In this document: one piece after another, positions 22,731 to 33,895 of the stretch
Layout: every line of letters starts with the position of its first letter
Position numbering within the stretch: position 1 is the first letter of the stretch
Source of the DNA: Oscarella lobularis
Lineage: Eukaryota; Porifera; Homoscleromorpha; Homosclerophorida; Oscarellidae
Direction: 5' to 3'
Assembly (NCBI RefSeq): GCF_947507565.1
Contig: NC_089178.1
Location: 1,674,001 to 1,738,000 of the forward strand
DNA length: 64,000 nucleotides
Notes under the pieces: generated by a model
What the model was told of the DNA's origin: nothing
The model's database searches: none
Seen by the model: only the letters and a program-made list of their open reading frames with translations
Translations under genes and position numbers: made by a program

Positions 22731-24531
22731 ATGAATCCGTTACCTTACTTGATTCTTTTCGCGCTACCAGTGACTCTTTCCTTCCACTGGAGGCATCGAA
22801 GCGGATTTTACGATCCTCCTCCTCTTCCAAACGGCGTGAAAGTGCCCAAAGCGCAATGGTTCACCCAGCGTCTCGATCACTTCGATCAGCAGAACGAGGC
22901 GACGTGGAAACAGCGCTACTTCGTCAACGACACGTTCTGGAAAAAAGGAGGTCCTATCTTTCTCATGCTCGGAGGCGAGGGGCCGTCGTCGCCCGTGTGG
23001 AACGTCGTCGGATCGTGGGTCGGCTATGCGGCCCAGTACGGAGCACTGGCAATACAAGTAGAACACAGGTGGGAGGCGGGAAGTGGGAGGGTCACGAAAT
23101 AAATCTAGTATCCGTGAATAAATTGAGAGTTTTTTCTGCATCAATGAAAGTGCCGTTTTAGATTTTACGGAGAAAGCCACCCTACGAAGGATACAACCTT
23201 GGAGAGTTTGCGTTACTTGAGCAGCGAGCAAGCGCTAGCTGATTTTGCTTACTTTCGTCAGAGTATGGCCATAGAATTGGGCACTGGCGATGCTCCCTGG
23301 ATTGTGTTTGGAGGCTCCTACTCGGGCGCGTTGTCAGCTTGGATTCGTCTCAAGTATCCAAACCTGTTCTTCGGCTCAATTGCCACAAGCGCTCCTATTC
23401 AGTAGAAATGATATTGGTTCTTTCCGATATTTGGCATCTGATCTGAACGTGTTGTTGTTGCAGAGCTAAGCTGAATTTTGTGGAGTATGCTGAAGTTGTC
23501 ACGGCATCGTTAGCAACGTCCAGCTCCGCTTGCGTCGACGCCGTCAAGACGGCGACCACCGCCTTCGACGCTCTAGTGAAGACTACAGCGGGCAGAGCGA
23601 GTCTATCTAAACAATTCAAGTTTGTCTCACAGACATTTTTTGACTTACACTCGTCATCTTTTTCGTCAGACTTTGTTCACCGCTGCAAGATGACGAAAAC
23701 GACATTGCCAACTTTGCGGAAGGTGCTGCTGGAAATTTCTTTGGTGTAGTCCAATACAACAAGGATAATCGCGCTTTTGAGGAAAGCTGCTAGCGTTAGT
23801 ATCATAAGCACAGCGTTACTTGTTCTTTTGCAGGGAGCAGTTGGTACAAACATCACAATCGATACCCTTTGTTCGATAATGGCTGACACGTCCGTCGGCG
23901 ACGAGCTGGCGAGGTACGCAGCAGTCAATACATTGATGCTGAAGACGTACAAGGTACCGTGTTTGGACGTCAACTATACTGCCATGATCGAAGAGATGCG
24001 CAACACGACAATGGCAAATGAAGTCATTGCCGGTAAAGTGGGAAAAACGATCTGAAATGCTATCCAATTTCCTTTCCCCCTCTTTCTCAAGGTCGTATGT
24101 GGTTCTATCAAACCTGCACGGAATTTGGCTACTATCAGACGTCCGACTCTCCCAACCAACCTTTTGGCACCTTGTTTCCTCTTTCCTTTGCAGTCCAGCA
24201 ATGCGTCGACGTCTTCGGAAAAGACTTTGATCAAGACTTCATCCAGAAAGGCATTGATTGGACGAACGAGAACTACGGCAGTTTAGGCATTAACAAGACG
24301 ACGTCTCGCACTCTCTTTCCCAACGGGTCCATTGATCCCTGGCACGCCTTGGGACTGACTCACGTCATGGATATTCTAAAGGACGTCAATAGCATCTTCA
24401 TAGAAGGCACGGCTCACTGCGCAAACATGTATCCACCTCTCGCGTCCGATCCTCCCGGCCTCAAAGATGCTCGTTCGACAGTAATGCAAGCTATCGGACT
24501 TTGGGTGCTTCAAGCAGAAGCGGGACATTAG
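22731..24531 (+). CDS. S28-family serine carboxypeptidase, PRSS16-like
   Basis: S28 peptidases cleave after proline or near peptide ends in lysosomes or the secretory path. The start [20 protein letters not shown] forms a signal peptide; an in-frame ATG at 22713 adds six residues. Next come [18 protein letters not shown], then [30 protein letters not shown] and [13 protein letters not shown]. The nucleophile serine is in [12 protein letters not shown]. The catalytic Asp lies in [11 protein letters not shown] and the His in [30 protein letters not shown] is a family landmark and resembles PRSS16 more than PRCP or DPP7. Because the triad is complete, the enzyme should be active. The first base of the coding region lies about 170 bp from the right end of the inverted-repeat element. 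The gene converges with the ZSWIM gene. Confidence 0.9.
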
Positions 24532-24776
24532 CGTGTTCTTTCCTTTCATTCTTTCCCTTCGCTGCTAGTCTTTTGTTTGCTTCAATGGTAATTCGTCTCT
24601 GTAGAACGCAGCAATCGTTCCAAAAACCTAAACGCATACACTTAAAATCAAAGAAAAAACGCAACGTTCATTTAAGACACCGTGTTGCAAGTAGCAACAA
24701 ATCAGAACATAAAATCGTAGCTTTGGCAACTTCGTCATGGAAAGTGTGGTAATCGCCATAAACTTCGTTTTCATGA

Positions 24777-27700
24777 TCACAAATAATCGTCACTTTCGCT
24801 GTAGTCGCCGACATCGTCATAGAGACCCTCGTAATCGTCATAGACTTCGTTGTCATCATCTTCATCGCACACGTGACAATGGCGATCGACGATGAGAGCC
24901 TCGCAACAAAGTGGGACGAAGGGCACGTACATCTTGTCGTCGTCAGCAACGTGCTTGGCAGCTGTTTTGATAGCCAGGGACCTGTTGAGTGTTGCCTTCT
25001 TCAGCAACGTCGCCAGTTTGACTTTCTTATCAGGAAACACTTTCAAAATGAACTGAAGAACGACAAGGTCGGAAACAGACAGGGGAGGCAACTCTTGCTG
25101 CAATTTCGAAATCAAAGTTGTCTTGCACCTGTTATCGCGAGTAAGTGAGTACATACGCAATTTCCAATGATGAAACCCCTTTACCTCTTAATCAAACTTT
25201 CAGCCGGCGCAAGACGCTTGCAGAGTGCAGAGACGGCGGGGAGAGCTTCGTCCTTTTCCAAAAACGCAAGCGAAGACGAATCGTGAGAACACTCGCCCGG
25301 CGTGGCCGAGAGAACCTCTTTGACGCGACTGCGCCAGCCCCAGAGCCTTGCAACCTAAAACCAAATAACTAATGTTGCTCAAAATAGACTTGAAACTGCA
25401 CCTGAAGAACGGCGTTGAAGCTAAGCAGCGGATCAATCCAGTTCTCGTCTAAAGCCTCGATCCAATTCTCGATGAACGCAAGTTTGACTCGTTTCATCGG
25501 CGTCTTAGCCTGCAGGGGTTCCTGGTCGATTGACACCGACAAGGCGGACATCAGAACGACGAAGTCCTGTGCGCCGTCCGCGCGCCAGCGCGAATTGCCG
25601 CGACCGCATTCTTCCGACTGGGCGTTGGCGTGATAGATGACAGAGAAGCGTTTGAGAGCTTTCAAACCGACTTGAAATTTTTCGCGAGTCGGTATCGTCG
25701 AATGCTTTGACAGATAGAACAGGATTTCTGGCCATGCGGTCGAGGCGAAGGCGGACGTGACGTCGAGCGCGGCCTTGCAGAGAGAATTTACGACATCTGA
25801 ACGTCTAAAGAAGATCACGATACAAGTAACAGCCAACGTTTTAACCAGTGACGTCTACAAACCTTGCTAAGAATGTGAAATGGCTCGATTGACATCGGGA
25901 AACGAAAGAGGAAATCTTGCACAAAATAGACGTCAGCTTCTCCTTTTCAGTTTCAGATAACTTCTAATGAAGAGTCGTATTTTGCAGAGACAACTAAACG
26001 CACTGACAGATTAGTACCGGACAGTGTTCTAGTTTCAACTTCAGCAGAGCAAAAACTTTGTTGCCAGGCAACAAAGATCCGTAACGTTCATTTGCCAGAA
26101 CATCAATTAAGGCCGACGGCGAGAGATATTCAACAGCATCTGAACAGCTAAGAAGCCTGAAAAAAAGCACCATTACTTTTGCACAAATCAATCAAACAAA
26201 CGCTTCTTACGAGAAACAAGACTGCAAACGCCTACTTTTCCCTAGCTTTGGATGATTCTCAAATGCAAACAACTTCAGCAGCAATTTGAACTTGGTCATA
26301 TCGAAACGGCTCCTGGTAGCTTCCGGAAAGAGTTGAACAATCGTCTCAGGGAGCCCCAGGCTTTGATAAATGCTAAACCCTTTGAGTTGCGACATATTGA
26401 CCAACTGTGCCACTTCTGACAAATAGTCAGTAAGTCGCGAACCGCGCACCGCCGCTTGATGACTGAGATCATAATGAAATGGAGCAAAACAGTCGGCAAT
26501 AAGACGATCTGACACTGATGAGCCTTCTTCCGAGCGACAGCATACCGTCAGTGCTCTCCGAAAAAAATCCAAGTACGTCATCAAATCGTTGTAAAAAACG
26601 CTGCACACCGAACTGCTGGTCGAAAGGACAGCTTTGGCCAAATTGGAAGCCATTTTCTGAAGAAGATCGGGAACAACGGACAAAGCCAGACTAAGAGGCA
26701 CGCTGTCAGCCAAGCAAAGTCCCTTCAAGAAAAGCATCTTTCCCAGGCTTTTCTGCACGACATCCGCCGCAATTTCTGTCGCTTCAGACTTGTTGAGCCA
26801 CGCAAACGCCTCGTTCGATGCAATAGCGGCATCGAGCTGCAACAACCCAAAAAGCAAATTAATTAATTAACTAAGCCTTCCAAAATCGACTCAAGCTAAC
26901 GATCGATGCTGACCTGAATTTCGCTGCGCGCCTTTCCTCCTTTGAGACCGTCCGTTATAGACAATCCATGCAAAGCTAGAGCGGTAGGAAAACTAAGCGA
27001 GACATTCTGCGGCTTCGTCGTTGCCTTCAACGAAAGAAGGCTATCGAGATTAAACGTGAAACGTTCCTCAAGAGGAGAAATATCTCGAAGTAGCTTGTGT
27101 AGCACAAGAAGAGGAAAGCGCAAGCCGCCGAAGGCGGCAGCCGCGCCCTCCTTCCCGTACAATTGAGGTCCGGCGCGCTGATAACATTTGTAGACGCAAT
27201 CCAGTAGAGAAAGTTCGTCTGGGGCGATAATATCGCCGACGGTCGAGCGGTAGAGAGCCGCTTTAGCCGTTGCCGTGGCGAGGCGACGAGCCGCGGAGGA
27301 GCATTTCCAAAAGAGAAGAGCCTCGATCAAGTGACAGGCGAGCTTCAGAACGGAAGACTTTCGGAAGTAGCTCAAAAGAGTCGCCGGATCACGCAATGAC
27401 GACGAGAATTGTTGAGGTCGATTGCTTGCGAGATTGTTGACCAGCTGACGTGCACCGCCTTTGAGCAGGGCCGATACGTGAGCGAAGCCCTGCCAGTTGA
27501 GCATACTTTTTCTCGCGTCCAAATGAATTGAAATCCAATGATTCATTAGATCGCTGAAATTGGAGCTCCATTTCTGAAGTGTCTCTTGGAGATCGTGGAC
27601 GTCGTCGCCACTGCGAGGCATGAGAGCAGCGAGTCGCCAGCAACAAATCAACCAATCAGGAAAATTCAAACTCCTACGAAGATAATTACCCGGTTAGAAA

Positions 27701-29043
27701 TGATTTTGTTCGCTTTACCTGCTCCAGTAGCCAAGCAGGTTGGCATTCTCGGAGTAGTTGCCCTTATATTTACGTGCGTCTGAAACTGAAGCTCTGCAAT
27801 AGGCGCGCGAGAGACAAAACATCCAGCAAGACGTCACCGTATCGAGAGCAGAAACGACGTTCTTCTGGCTCTCTAGTCCCAGCAGGCTCTCAACGCACAT
27901 CAGTATGTCAGGAGAGGACGAAACTGGTTGCAAATAGTCTAAGACACGTAGAATATTTAGTTGGCATATACTGTATATTATATAATCGACCCTTCATGTC
28001 TTACCTTGACACCTCTCTGCTCTTTCCCTCTTGAAACGTGCCAAATTAAGCCAAGTCTCTAACGATAGAGGTTTGCCGTGATGAACAATCTGTCGAGAGA
28101 GCTTCCACACGGGGCCATTGGAAAGCGACTTCTTGACAAACTCATCGTCCAAGTACCACGTCGCCGTCTCGTTCATGCACCCGCCAGCCGTTCGATCAGC
28201 GACAAAACCCGGCGCAACAGACGCATTGCCCTCACCGCGTAGCATGCTATCGAGCGTCTCCTGCGCAAAAGCCAAAACGCTCGAATGCTGCTTATCGAGC
28301 AGATAACCAATGAACTGCATCCGCTGGACGCTACTGAGACTCCGAACCGAATCCGAAATCGGCAGCCGATAGAGAAAATCCTGCGGCTTCTCAATGCGAC
28401 GATATGCCAAGTGCAAGAGGTGAGGACACCAGCGGTCGTCGCCGTGCTGCGGACACGACAAACTCGTTATCGTGCCGCGATCGAATCGAATCATGCACGT
28501 GGCTTTGGTGGGAGGTCGAATAGCGCTTGCGGCGGCGACGCCGCCGTCGTCGCCGACGCTGGCGACGAGCGAGAAGCCGATCTGCATAGGCGATCCGTCG
28601 ATGAAGCACAACGACGACGACGAGACGCCGCCGCCTTTCGTGGGGCCTACGCCCGAGAGAAACGCGTGCGTGCGCACGAGCGACTTGCTGCGCGGGAACG
28701 CCGCTTTCATGATCGCCAATTGAAGGAAATCCGGCACGGGACGAACGCGCGCCGCGTACTGTTCGACGAGTTCGAACGGGAGGCGTTGGCCGATGACGGC
28801 TGCGGCGAGATCTTTCAAATTCTCCACGACGACGACTTTCTTCGTCGGAGAGGCGGAGAATTGCGAGAGCTGATTGTAGAATTGACCGAGGCAGTTGTAG
28901 GATTCCCTGTGAACGCAATTTTTTCTCGCGTGCGTGTGCGCGGGTAGACTACTAAGTGTACGAAACCTGTCATATTCCTCGTCCACCCACATGTCGCTGT
29001 CGCTGTCGCTGTCGCTGTACATGTTGCCCATGTCGTAGTCCAT
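24777..29043 (-). CDS. ZSWIM-family SWIM zinc-finger protein
   Basis: ZSWIM proteins of the 4/5/6/8 type are large solenoid proteins, some of which are cullin-2 or cullin-3 substrate receptors. The proposed start (29041-29043) gives MDYDMGNMYSDSDSDSD, followed by an intron (about 28910-28968) joining EEYDR to ESYNCLGQF. Then come QRLPFELVEQYAARV, PVPDFLQLAIMKAAFP and SPMQIGFSLVASV, which follow the ZSWIM8-like order. The SWIM region reads TSLSCPQHGDDRWCPH and is followed by LPISDSVRSLSSVQRMQF. MNETATWYLDDEFVKKSL matches the ZSWIM WHLDE block. The rest is a long helical region ending in an acidic tail (ESDDYL). The second zinc ligand looks altered (C-x2-H rather than C-x-C). The exact subfamily is uncertain. 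Downstream exon joins were not all checked. Confidence 0.78.
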
Positions 29044-29358
29044 TAGGAGAGGAGACAAAAGCCAAGGGCCAGAGGTGATGATATCCGGGAATCGGTTTGA
29101 GGTTTTAAGCGCCGGCTTTGAGCGCCACCTGCCAACATAGATGTATGCTGCCAAGCTCCAAACAGCGCGGGTGAGCCACGTGATATGAGTGTACAGCAGT
29201 AGATCACGCTACAACTGGCTTTGGTTCAGTGCAACAAACCAATGCAGTTATTTCCATTTTGCAAATGACCGCCGAATTTAAAATTACGCTTTTTGGGTCA
29301 TTAATTAAATATCTAATTACCGGTATTTACCTATGTTCTTACTAAACGGCCCGCGCTT
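29044..29358. other. Intergenic region upstream of ZSWIM and downstream of ORC1
   Basis: No exon is visible. A CACGTG box lies at about 29178, upstream of the ZSWIM gene, and the remainder is AT-rich. It should contain the ZSWIM promoter and the ORC1 3' end. Confidence 0.35.
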
Positions 29359-31597
29359 TCATTCCACTGATTGCTGCAGGGCAAAAGCAATGTCGTCCTG
29401 ACTAACATTTAGACGAATCCGGCGAAGCAGGTCACTTTTTCCTCGTTCAACCAAAAGGAGTCGACAGCTTCCGAGTCGAGAGCAAACAGCAAATGCCGAA
29501 TTGCATCCAAGAGCTTCAACGCCTGCAATAAACACACAGTCACTAAACAAAATGACAGATATAAAGATATGTATCAGTGGACGCCAAATTAACAGTCAAG
29601 GACAGTAAAAAAATAAACACCATACCTTCAAGATGACACAAAGACGCGTGGTCTTTGTATATTTCCCCAAATGTAGCTTCCTCAATTCCCTTCTTCCTGA
29701 AGACAGACAAAATGGCTTGAAAAAACAGCCTTTCATACAGAGAACAATTCCTAAAGCACAATAGTTTAGTGAGAGGCTGCCACAGCTCTATGTCATGAAC
29801 CTCATTGCTACAATAATTGGCGATGAAGATATTGTCTGAACGGCATCGCTAATGTGCTTCAATGTGACTGTTGCATCCTCGCCAGTGGCCAATTCAACAG
29901 CTCGCCGACATATGTCCAACGCCCTTCGAGCATCTCCGGAAACAGCTGCCACCTAAAAAAGCTGATCTTTATTCACCGGTTCGTTGATTAAGAGGTTGCT
30001 AAGGCAAAAGCTGGATACCTTTCTAGCAGCTAATTCTATTGACTCGGAATCGAAAGCTTCGATGCCTTCAAGACGCGATGTTATGATGGCCTGCAGCTGA
30101 GAATGTGTGTACGGTTGAAACGAGACCCTCGTCAAACCCTGAGAACGAATAGAAACAGCTGGAGGAATGGTACAAACAACGACTACGCATGTATGTGTAC
30201 TGCTCTCGCAAGCAGTGCCTCCCCAGGCGTACCATTCTGCTCTGCACTCTTTTGTCCATTATCCTTTCTGGCAAGTCCATTGTATTGGCAATGGCAACCA
30301 CAACCAGTTTGGACTTTCTGTGTCCGGGCCAGTCAAAGAGGTTATACATGACGGTCTGTTTTCGCGTCCACAGCAGATCCAACTTAGACGAGAAGTCTCG
30401 TCTTACCGAAGTCCTGCGCTCACGACCCGCTTTCCTTACCTCATCGACGACGAGCAACACAGCTCGCTTTCTCGGATTGGGCGAGTGAAACCATTTGAGC
30501 AAAAGATCCTGAGCGTGATTGGCAGTGGCTTTTTCACCAGTCAATTGCTAAACGAAATTTAACAAACATTGGAGCGTTGATGTACTAGTCTCACCTTCAA
30601 AATTGCCGGATAGATTTGCTGTGGCTCGGTTACTTTCATTCCGTTCACTTCAATGTACTGAAAATCAGGCAAATCGCCGTCGTCGCGAGCCCTTTCCAAG
30701 CAGGCGACCACTTCGCGCACGGTGGCCGTTTTTCCCGTGCCGGGAACCCCCGATATGTACATGCAACTAACAAAAACATAAAAGGAGTCAGAAGAGATCG
30801 TTATAGATCTTTACCCGCTTCCGTTCGAAGAAAGTCGCTCCTCGCAAAAATCATACACGTCAGCAAATTCTCGTTCTCGGCACGGTAGAGACTCGGGCAC
30901 TGCAGACGCGTGCAACCTAAACAAATGATATCCCAATCGATAATCGAGCTCCATTCTTCAGCCCACTTCAATTTCGCCTCTTCCAAAGGACCTCGTGGCT
31001 TTGTGCACGGCGTCGAACGACTCGGGAGTCGAAGCGGCGTCAAAGTCGTCCTTCTACGTTGTTTCGTCTGGGGCGTGCGAGGAGAGCGACTGGGCAATCT
31101 TAAAAAGTTTTTTCGTTTTCGAGGAGTGTCACTTTCATAGTCCGAGACATTGTCGTCGTCAGTATCGTCATTTCTTCTACGTCTTTTTGGTTGACTTTGT
31201 CGACGCGGCGTGGTGACGAGCGAAAAATTGACTTCAAACGATTGCCGCAGTTTTCTCTTTCGCTTTCCGGGCGTCTCGGCTTGTCGCCGACGTTCCGCCA
31301 CTTCGTCCTCGCGCACCAACAAAACATCGCGTCCCTCTAAGATGAGTGGAAGCGAAACGGAACATTCACCGCCGTCGCGGTTCATTAGTCTGGCATCGAC
31401 AAATGACGCGCTTTTCATGTCGAAAAAACGTCGCACGTAGAAAACATCCTGTTCGTCCAAATCGTTTCCGTCCTCGTCCTCGTCCTCGTCCGGAATATCG
31501 GCATCATTACGCAAAACGATAACCCGACATTTTTTAATTAGCGAATTGATAGAAATGAGATCATTGTGACCTGCGTAGATTTCCGCTTCGTTTTTTC

Positions 31598-31628
<31 letters not shown>

Positions 31629-31950
31629 AAGGCGTCTCCTTTTCCGCTGGCGGAGAACCCGGCTATATTCGGCGAAACGAAAGAACCACATGACCGACGC
31701 GGTCCTATCGCCGACGTGATCGTCGAAGAAGTCGTTCACGCGACAGACGAATGGATCGTCGCCGATCCGCGCCGGTTCGACGAGAGCGCAGTCGCCGACC
31801 GATACGACGTTTCCAGCGATCGAGACTCCTCTGCAGCATTTCTCGTCATTAGCAATCGAGTTGAAAAAGCGCATTTCTGGCTTACGAATAGTGTACGAGG
31901 CCTCCTTCTGAGAATCCTTCGCCGTACCAGGTGACGCGACGCAGCGCCAT
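29359..31950 (-). CDS. ORC1: Origin recognition complex subunit 1
   Basis: ORC1 is the AAA+ subunit that marks replication origins and, in animals, reads histone H4K20me2 through its BAH domain. The BAH part reads [36 protein letters not shown] and [14 protein letters not shown]. An acidic and basic low-complexity linker follows. The AAA+ domain has Walker [15 protein letters not shown] and Walker [10 protein letters not shown], which splices to [19 protein letters not shown]. Then come [20 protein letters not shown] and [15 protein letters not shown] (sensor 2). The winged-helix end reads [16 protein letters not shown], then [14 protein letters not shown], almost identical to the conserved ORC1 tail. 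The N-terminus is unresolved: the ATG at 31948-31950 ([17 protein letters not shown]) is out of frame with the BAH exon, and the downstream frame has no upstream ATG. Confidence 0.92.
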
Positions 31951-32121
31951 TTTTCGCTACGCACGCTAGTGACACCAACTCAATGCTCACTAACAGTACT
32001 CTCACGTGGCCCTTTCGCGTACAGCAACAGCAAAAACCAGGCGAAAAAGGAGAACAATACAACATGCACATATAACTGGAAATTCGAAACTAAAGAATTC
32101 CTCTCTTGTCCAGCTGATGAC

Positions 32122-33846
32122 TTAGTTACTTTTCTTTTTCACGTCAGCACCATTCTCGTCTATCCTCACCTTTTTCTTTGGCCGTGCCAGCAGGCAACCA
32201 TCAAGAAACCCGTACGCTATTTCCGTCACCAATGAACGATCAGGTATGCTCTGCGCCATACCGTAGATAGCTGCCGTTCCAACGGTTCTTTGCTTGGGAA
32301 ACTTGATGATCTCCGCGACGCACTCCTTCACGTCGTCAACAAAACGCTCGACAACTCCATCGGCCGTGTGCAAGTGCGTGCAACACAAATGAATGCTCGG
32401 CGGAAACTGCAACGAATTCAAATTCCATCCTCGCGCCGAAAGCATACTGCTGAGACGATAGATGTCAAAGACCTTGGATCCTAGTGCAATGACGCTAACC
32501 TCCACCTTCCCATACAAGAAAATCTCGTCAACGGATTCAAGCGCTCGACCGATTGCCTTCGCTGCGCCAACAATACGTCGCGTCGCATTGACGTACCCTT
32601 TTCGACCGATGTACCTCATCGTCGCCCAGCAACCGGCAACGACGGCGCCGGCACGCGATCCAGCGAGGGTCGGCGTCGCATAGATGCCGCCTTGCCAATC
32701 GGGCGAGACAAAGAACTGCTTGTGCAGTTGCTCTTGCGATCGGTACATGACGACCGACGTTCCCTTGGGCGCAAATCCGTACTTGTGCGTGTCCGCCGAT
32801 ATGCTCGTGACGCCCGAGACGCGAAAGTCAAACGGCGCCAACGGATAGCCGGCCTCGTCCATGAAGGGAAGAAGAAAGCCGCCGAGGCAGCAGTCGACAT
32901 GGCAACCGATTCCACGCCGATGAGCCAAGGCTGCAATCTCCTCCACGGGATCGATGACGCCGTGGGGAAAATGGGGTGCGGAGGCGACGAGTAGAACGGT
33001 ATTGCTATTGATTGCCTTCGCCATGGCAGCGACGTTGCACTTGCGCGTCGTCTCGACGACGGGCACGTGCACGAGTTTCATTCGAAAGTAGGCCGCCGCC
33101 TTTTCGAAGGCGGCGTGAACGGACACGGGAGCGACGATTTCCGGGTATTTAATGCCGCGCGCGTAGCCCGACTGACGATAACTGAGACAGGCGAGAAGTA
33201 TGCTCTCCGTGCCGCCGGACGTGACGGCGCCGCAGCCGTCGCGACCGCCGTGATACAAATCGACGCACATGGCAACGATTTCGGCTTCCATTTTGCGCAC
33301 GTGCGGAAAAACGTCCGGATGAAGTGGATTCGACCACGCGCAGCGCTCGAATACGCGAGTGATGACGCGCGTGAGTTCGTCTCCTCCGTGGTAGACTGTT
33401 CCGGAGACACGCCCACCCTTCCAATCCGTCTCGGCGAGCTTTTCCATCTTGCTGATTTCGTCGAGCACGGCGTCGGGCGCGAGGCCGTCGTCGGGAAGCT
33501 TCGTAACGTAGTTTTGTCCTGGAACGTAGGGCGCTATGAGTTGTTTCACTTCGTCGATTGTCTTCGCTAATTTCGTTTCGATTTTGGACCACAAGTAGGG
33601 CACGTAGCGCATCGATGCGAAGGTGAACGCTTTCATTCGTGCCCAAGGCGTCGATATCGAATCGAAAAGCCACGCGTAGGCGGCCGTCGTCATGAGGGTG
33701 AATCCGATTGCGTACAGAAGGATTTGCCACGGTTCTAGGCCCGTCAGGCAATTGTTTATCGTGTTACGAAGGTATAAGAGACCATCAGCAACGAGCGGAA
33801 GAGCTTGGACGGTCGCGTTCTCTACAACGCGAAGAAGATCGGCCAT
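32122..33846 (-). CDS. SGPL1: Sphingosine-1-phosphate lyase, single exon
   Basis: This PLP enzyme of the ER membrane cleaves sphingosine-1-phosphate to hexadecenal and phosphoethanolamine, the exit step of sphingolipid breakdown. The 574-codon ORF is uninterrupted. It starts at MADLLRVVENATVQ (ATG 33844-33846) and has an N-terminal membrane helix (ILLYAIGFTLMTTAAYAWLF). Then come WKGGRVSGTVYHGG, NPLHPDVFPHVRKMEAEI and GAVTSGGTESILLACL. HVDCCLGGFLLPFM holds the cofactor-binding Asp, and SADTHKYGFAPKGTS holds the lysine expected to form the Schiff base. SPDWQGGIYATPTLAGSR is the other landmark. The length is close to that of the human protein. Being intronless sets it apart from nearly all neighbours and could mean an old retrocopy that replaced the parent, or intron loss. 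It diverges from EXD3 with 49 bp between start codons. Confidence 0.95.
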   Translation of the reverse strand: MADLLRVVENATVQALPLVADGLLYLRNTINNCLTGLEPWQILLYAIGFTLMTTAAYAWLFDSISTPWARMKAFTFASMRYVPYLWSKIETKLAKTIDEVKQLIAPYVPGQNYVTKLPDDGLAPDAVLDEISKMEKLAETDWKGGRVSGTVYHGGDELTRVITRVFERCAWSNPLHPDVFPHVRKMEAEIVAMCVDLYHGGRDGCGAVTSGGTESILLACLSYRQSGYARGIKYPEIVAPVSVHAAFEKAAAYFRMKLVHVPVVETTRKCNVAAMAKAINSNTVLLVASAPHFPHGVIDPVEEIAALAHRRGIGCHVDCCLGGFLLPFMDEAGYPLAPFDFRVSGVTSISADTHKYGFAPKGTSVVMYRSQEQLHKQFFVSPDWQGGIYATPTLAGSRAGAVVAGCWATMRYIGRKGYVNATRRIVGAAKAIGRALESVDEIFLYGKVEVSVIALGSKVFDIYRLSSMLSARGWNLNSLQFPPSIHLCCTHLHTADGVVERFVDDVKECVAEIIKFPKQRTVGTAAIYGMAQSIPDRSLVTEIAYGFLDGCLLARPKKKVRIDENGADVKKKSN

Positions 33847-33895
33847 GTCGAATTGTCCCCGTGATGTCACCTTCAGCGTGCGTTAGGTGCGGATA
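33847..33895. promoter_or_regulatory. 49-bp shared upstream region of SGPL1 and EXD3
   Basis: Only 49 bases separate the two divergent start codons. The interval contains GTGATGTCACC, which includes a CRE-like TGATGTCA. Either the 5' UTRs overlap, or transcription starts inside the opposite gene. Confidence 0.4.

Noticed and set aside
28285-28947. 220-codon plus-strand ORF
   Set aside because: It is antisense to the first large ZSWIM exon and shows no domain.
33067-33570. 167-codon plus-strand ORF
   Set aside because: It is antisense to sphingosine-1-phosphate lyase.
29359-33870. ORC1 and SGPL1 as an operon-like pair
   Set aside because: They are on the same strand with about 170 bp between them, but their functions are unrelated and there is no sign of trans-splicing.
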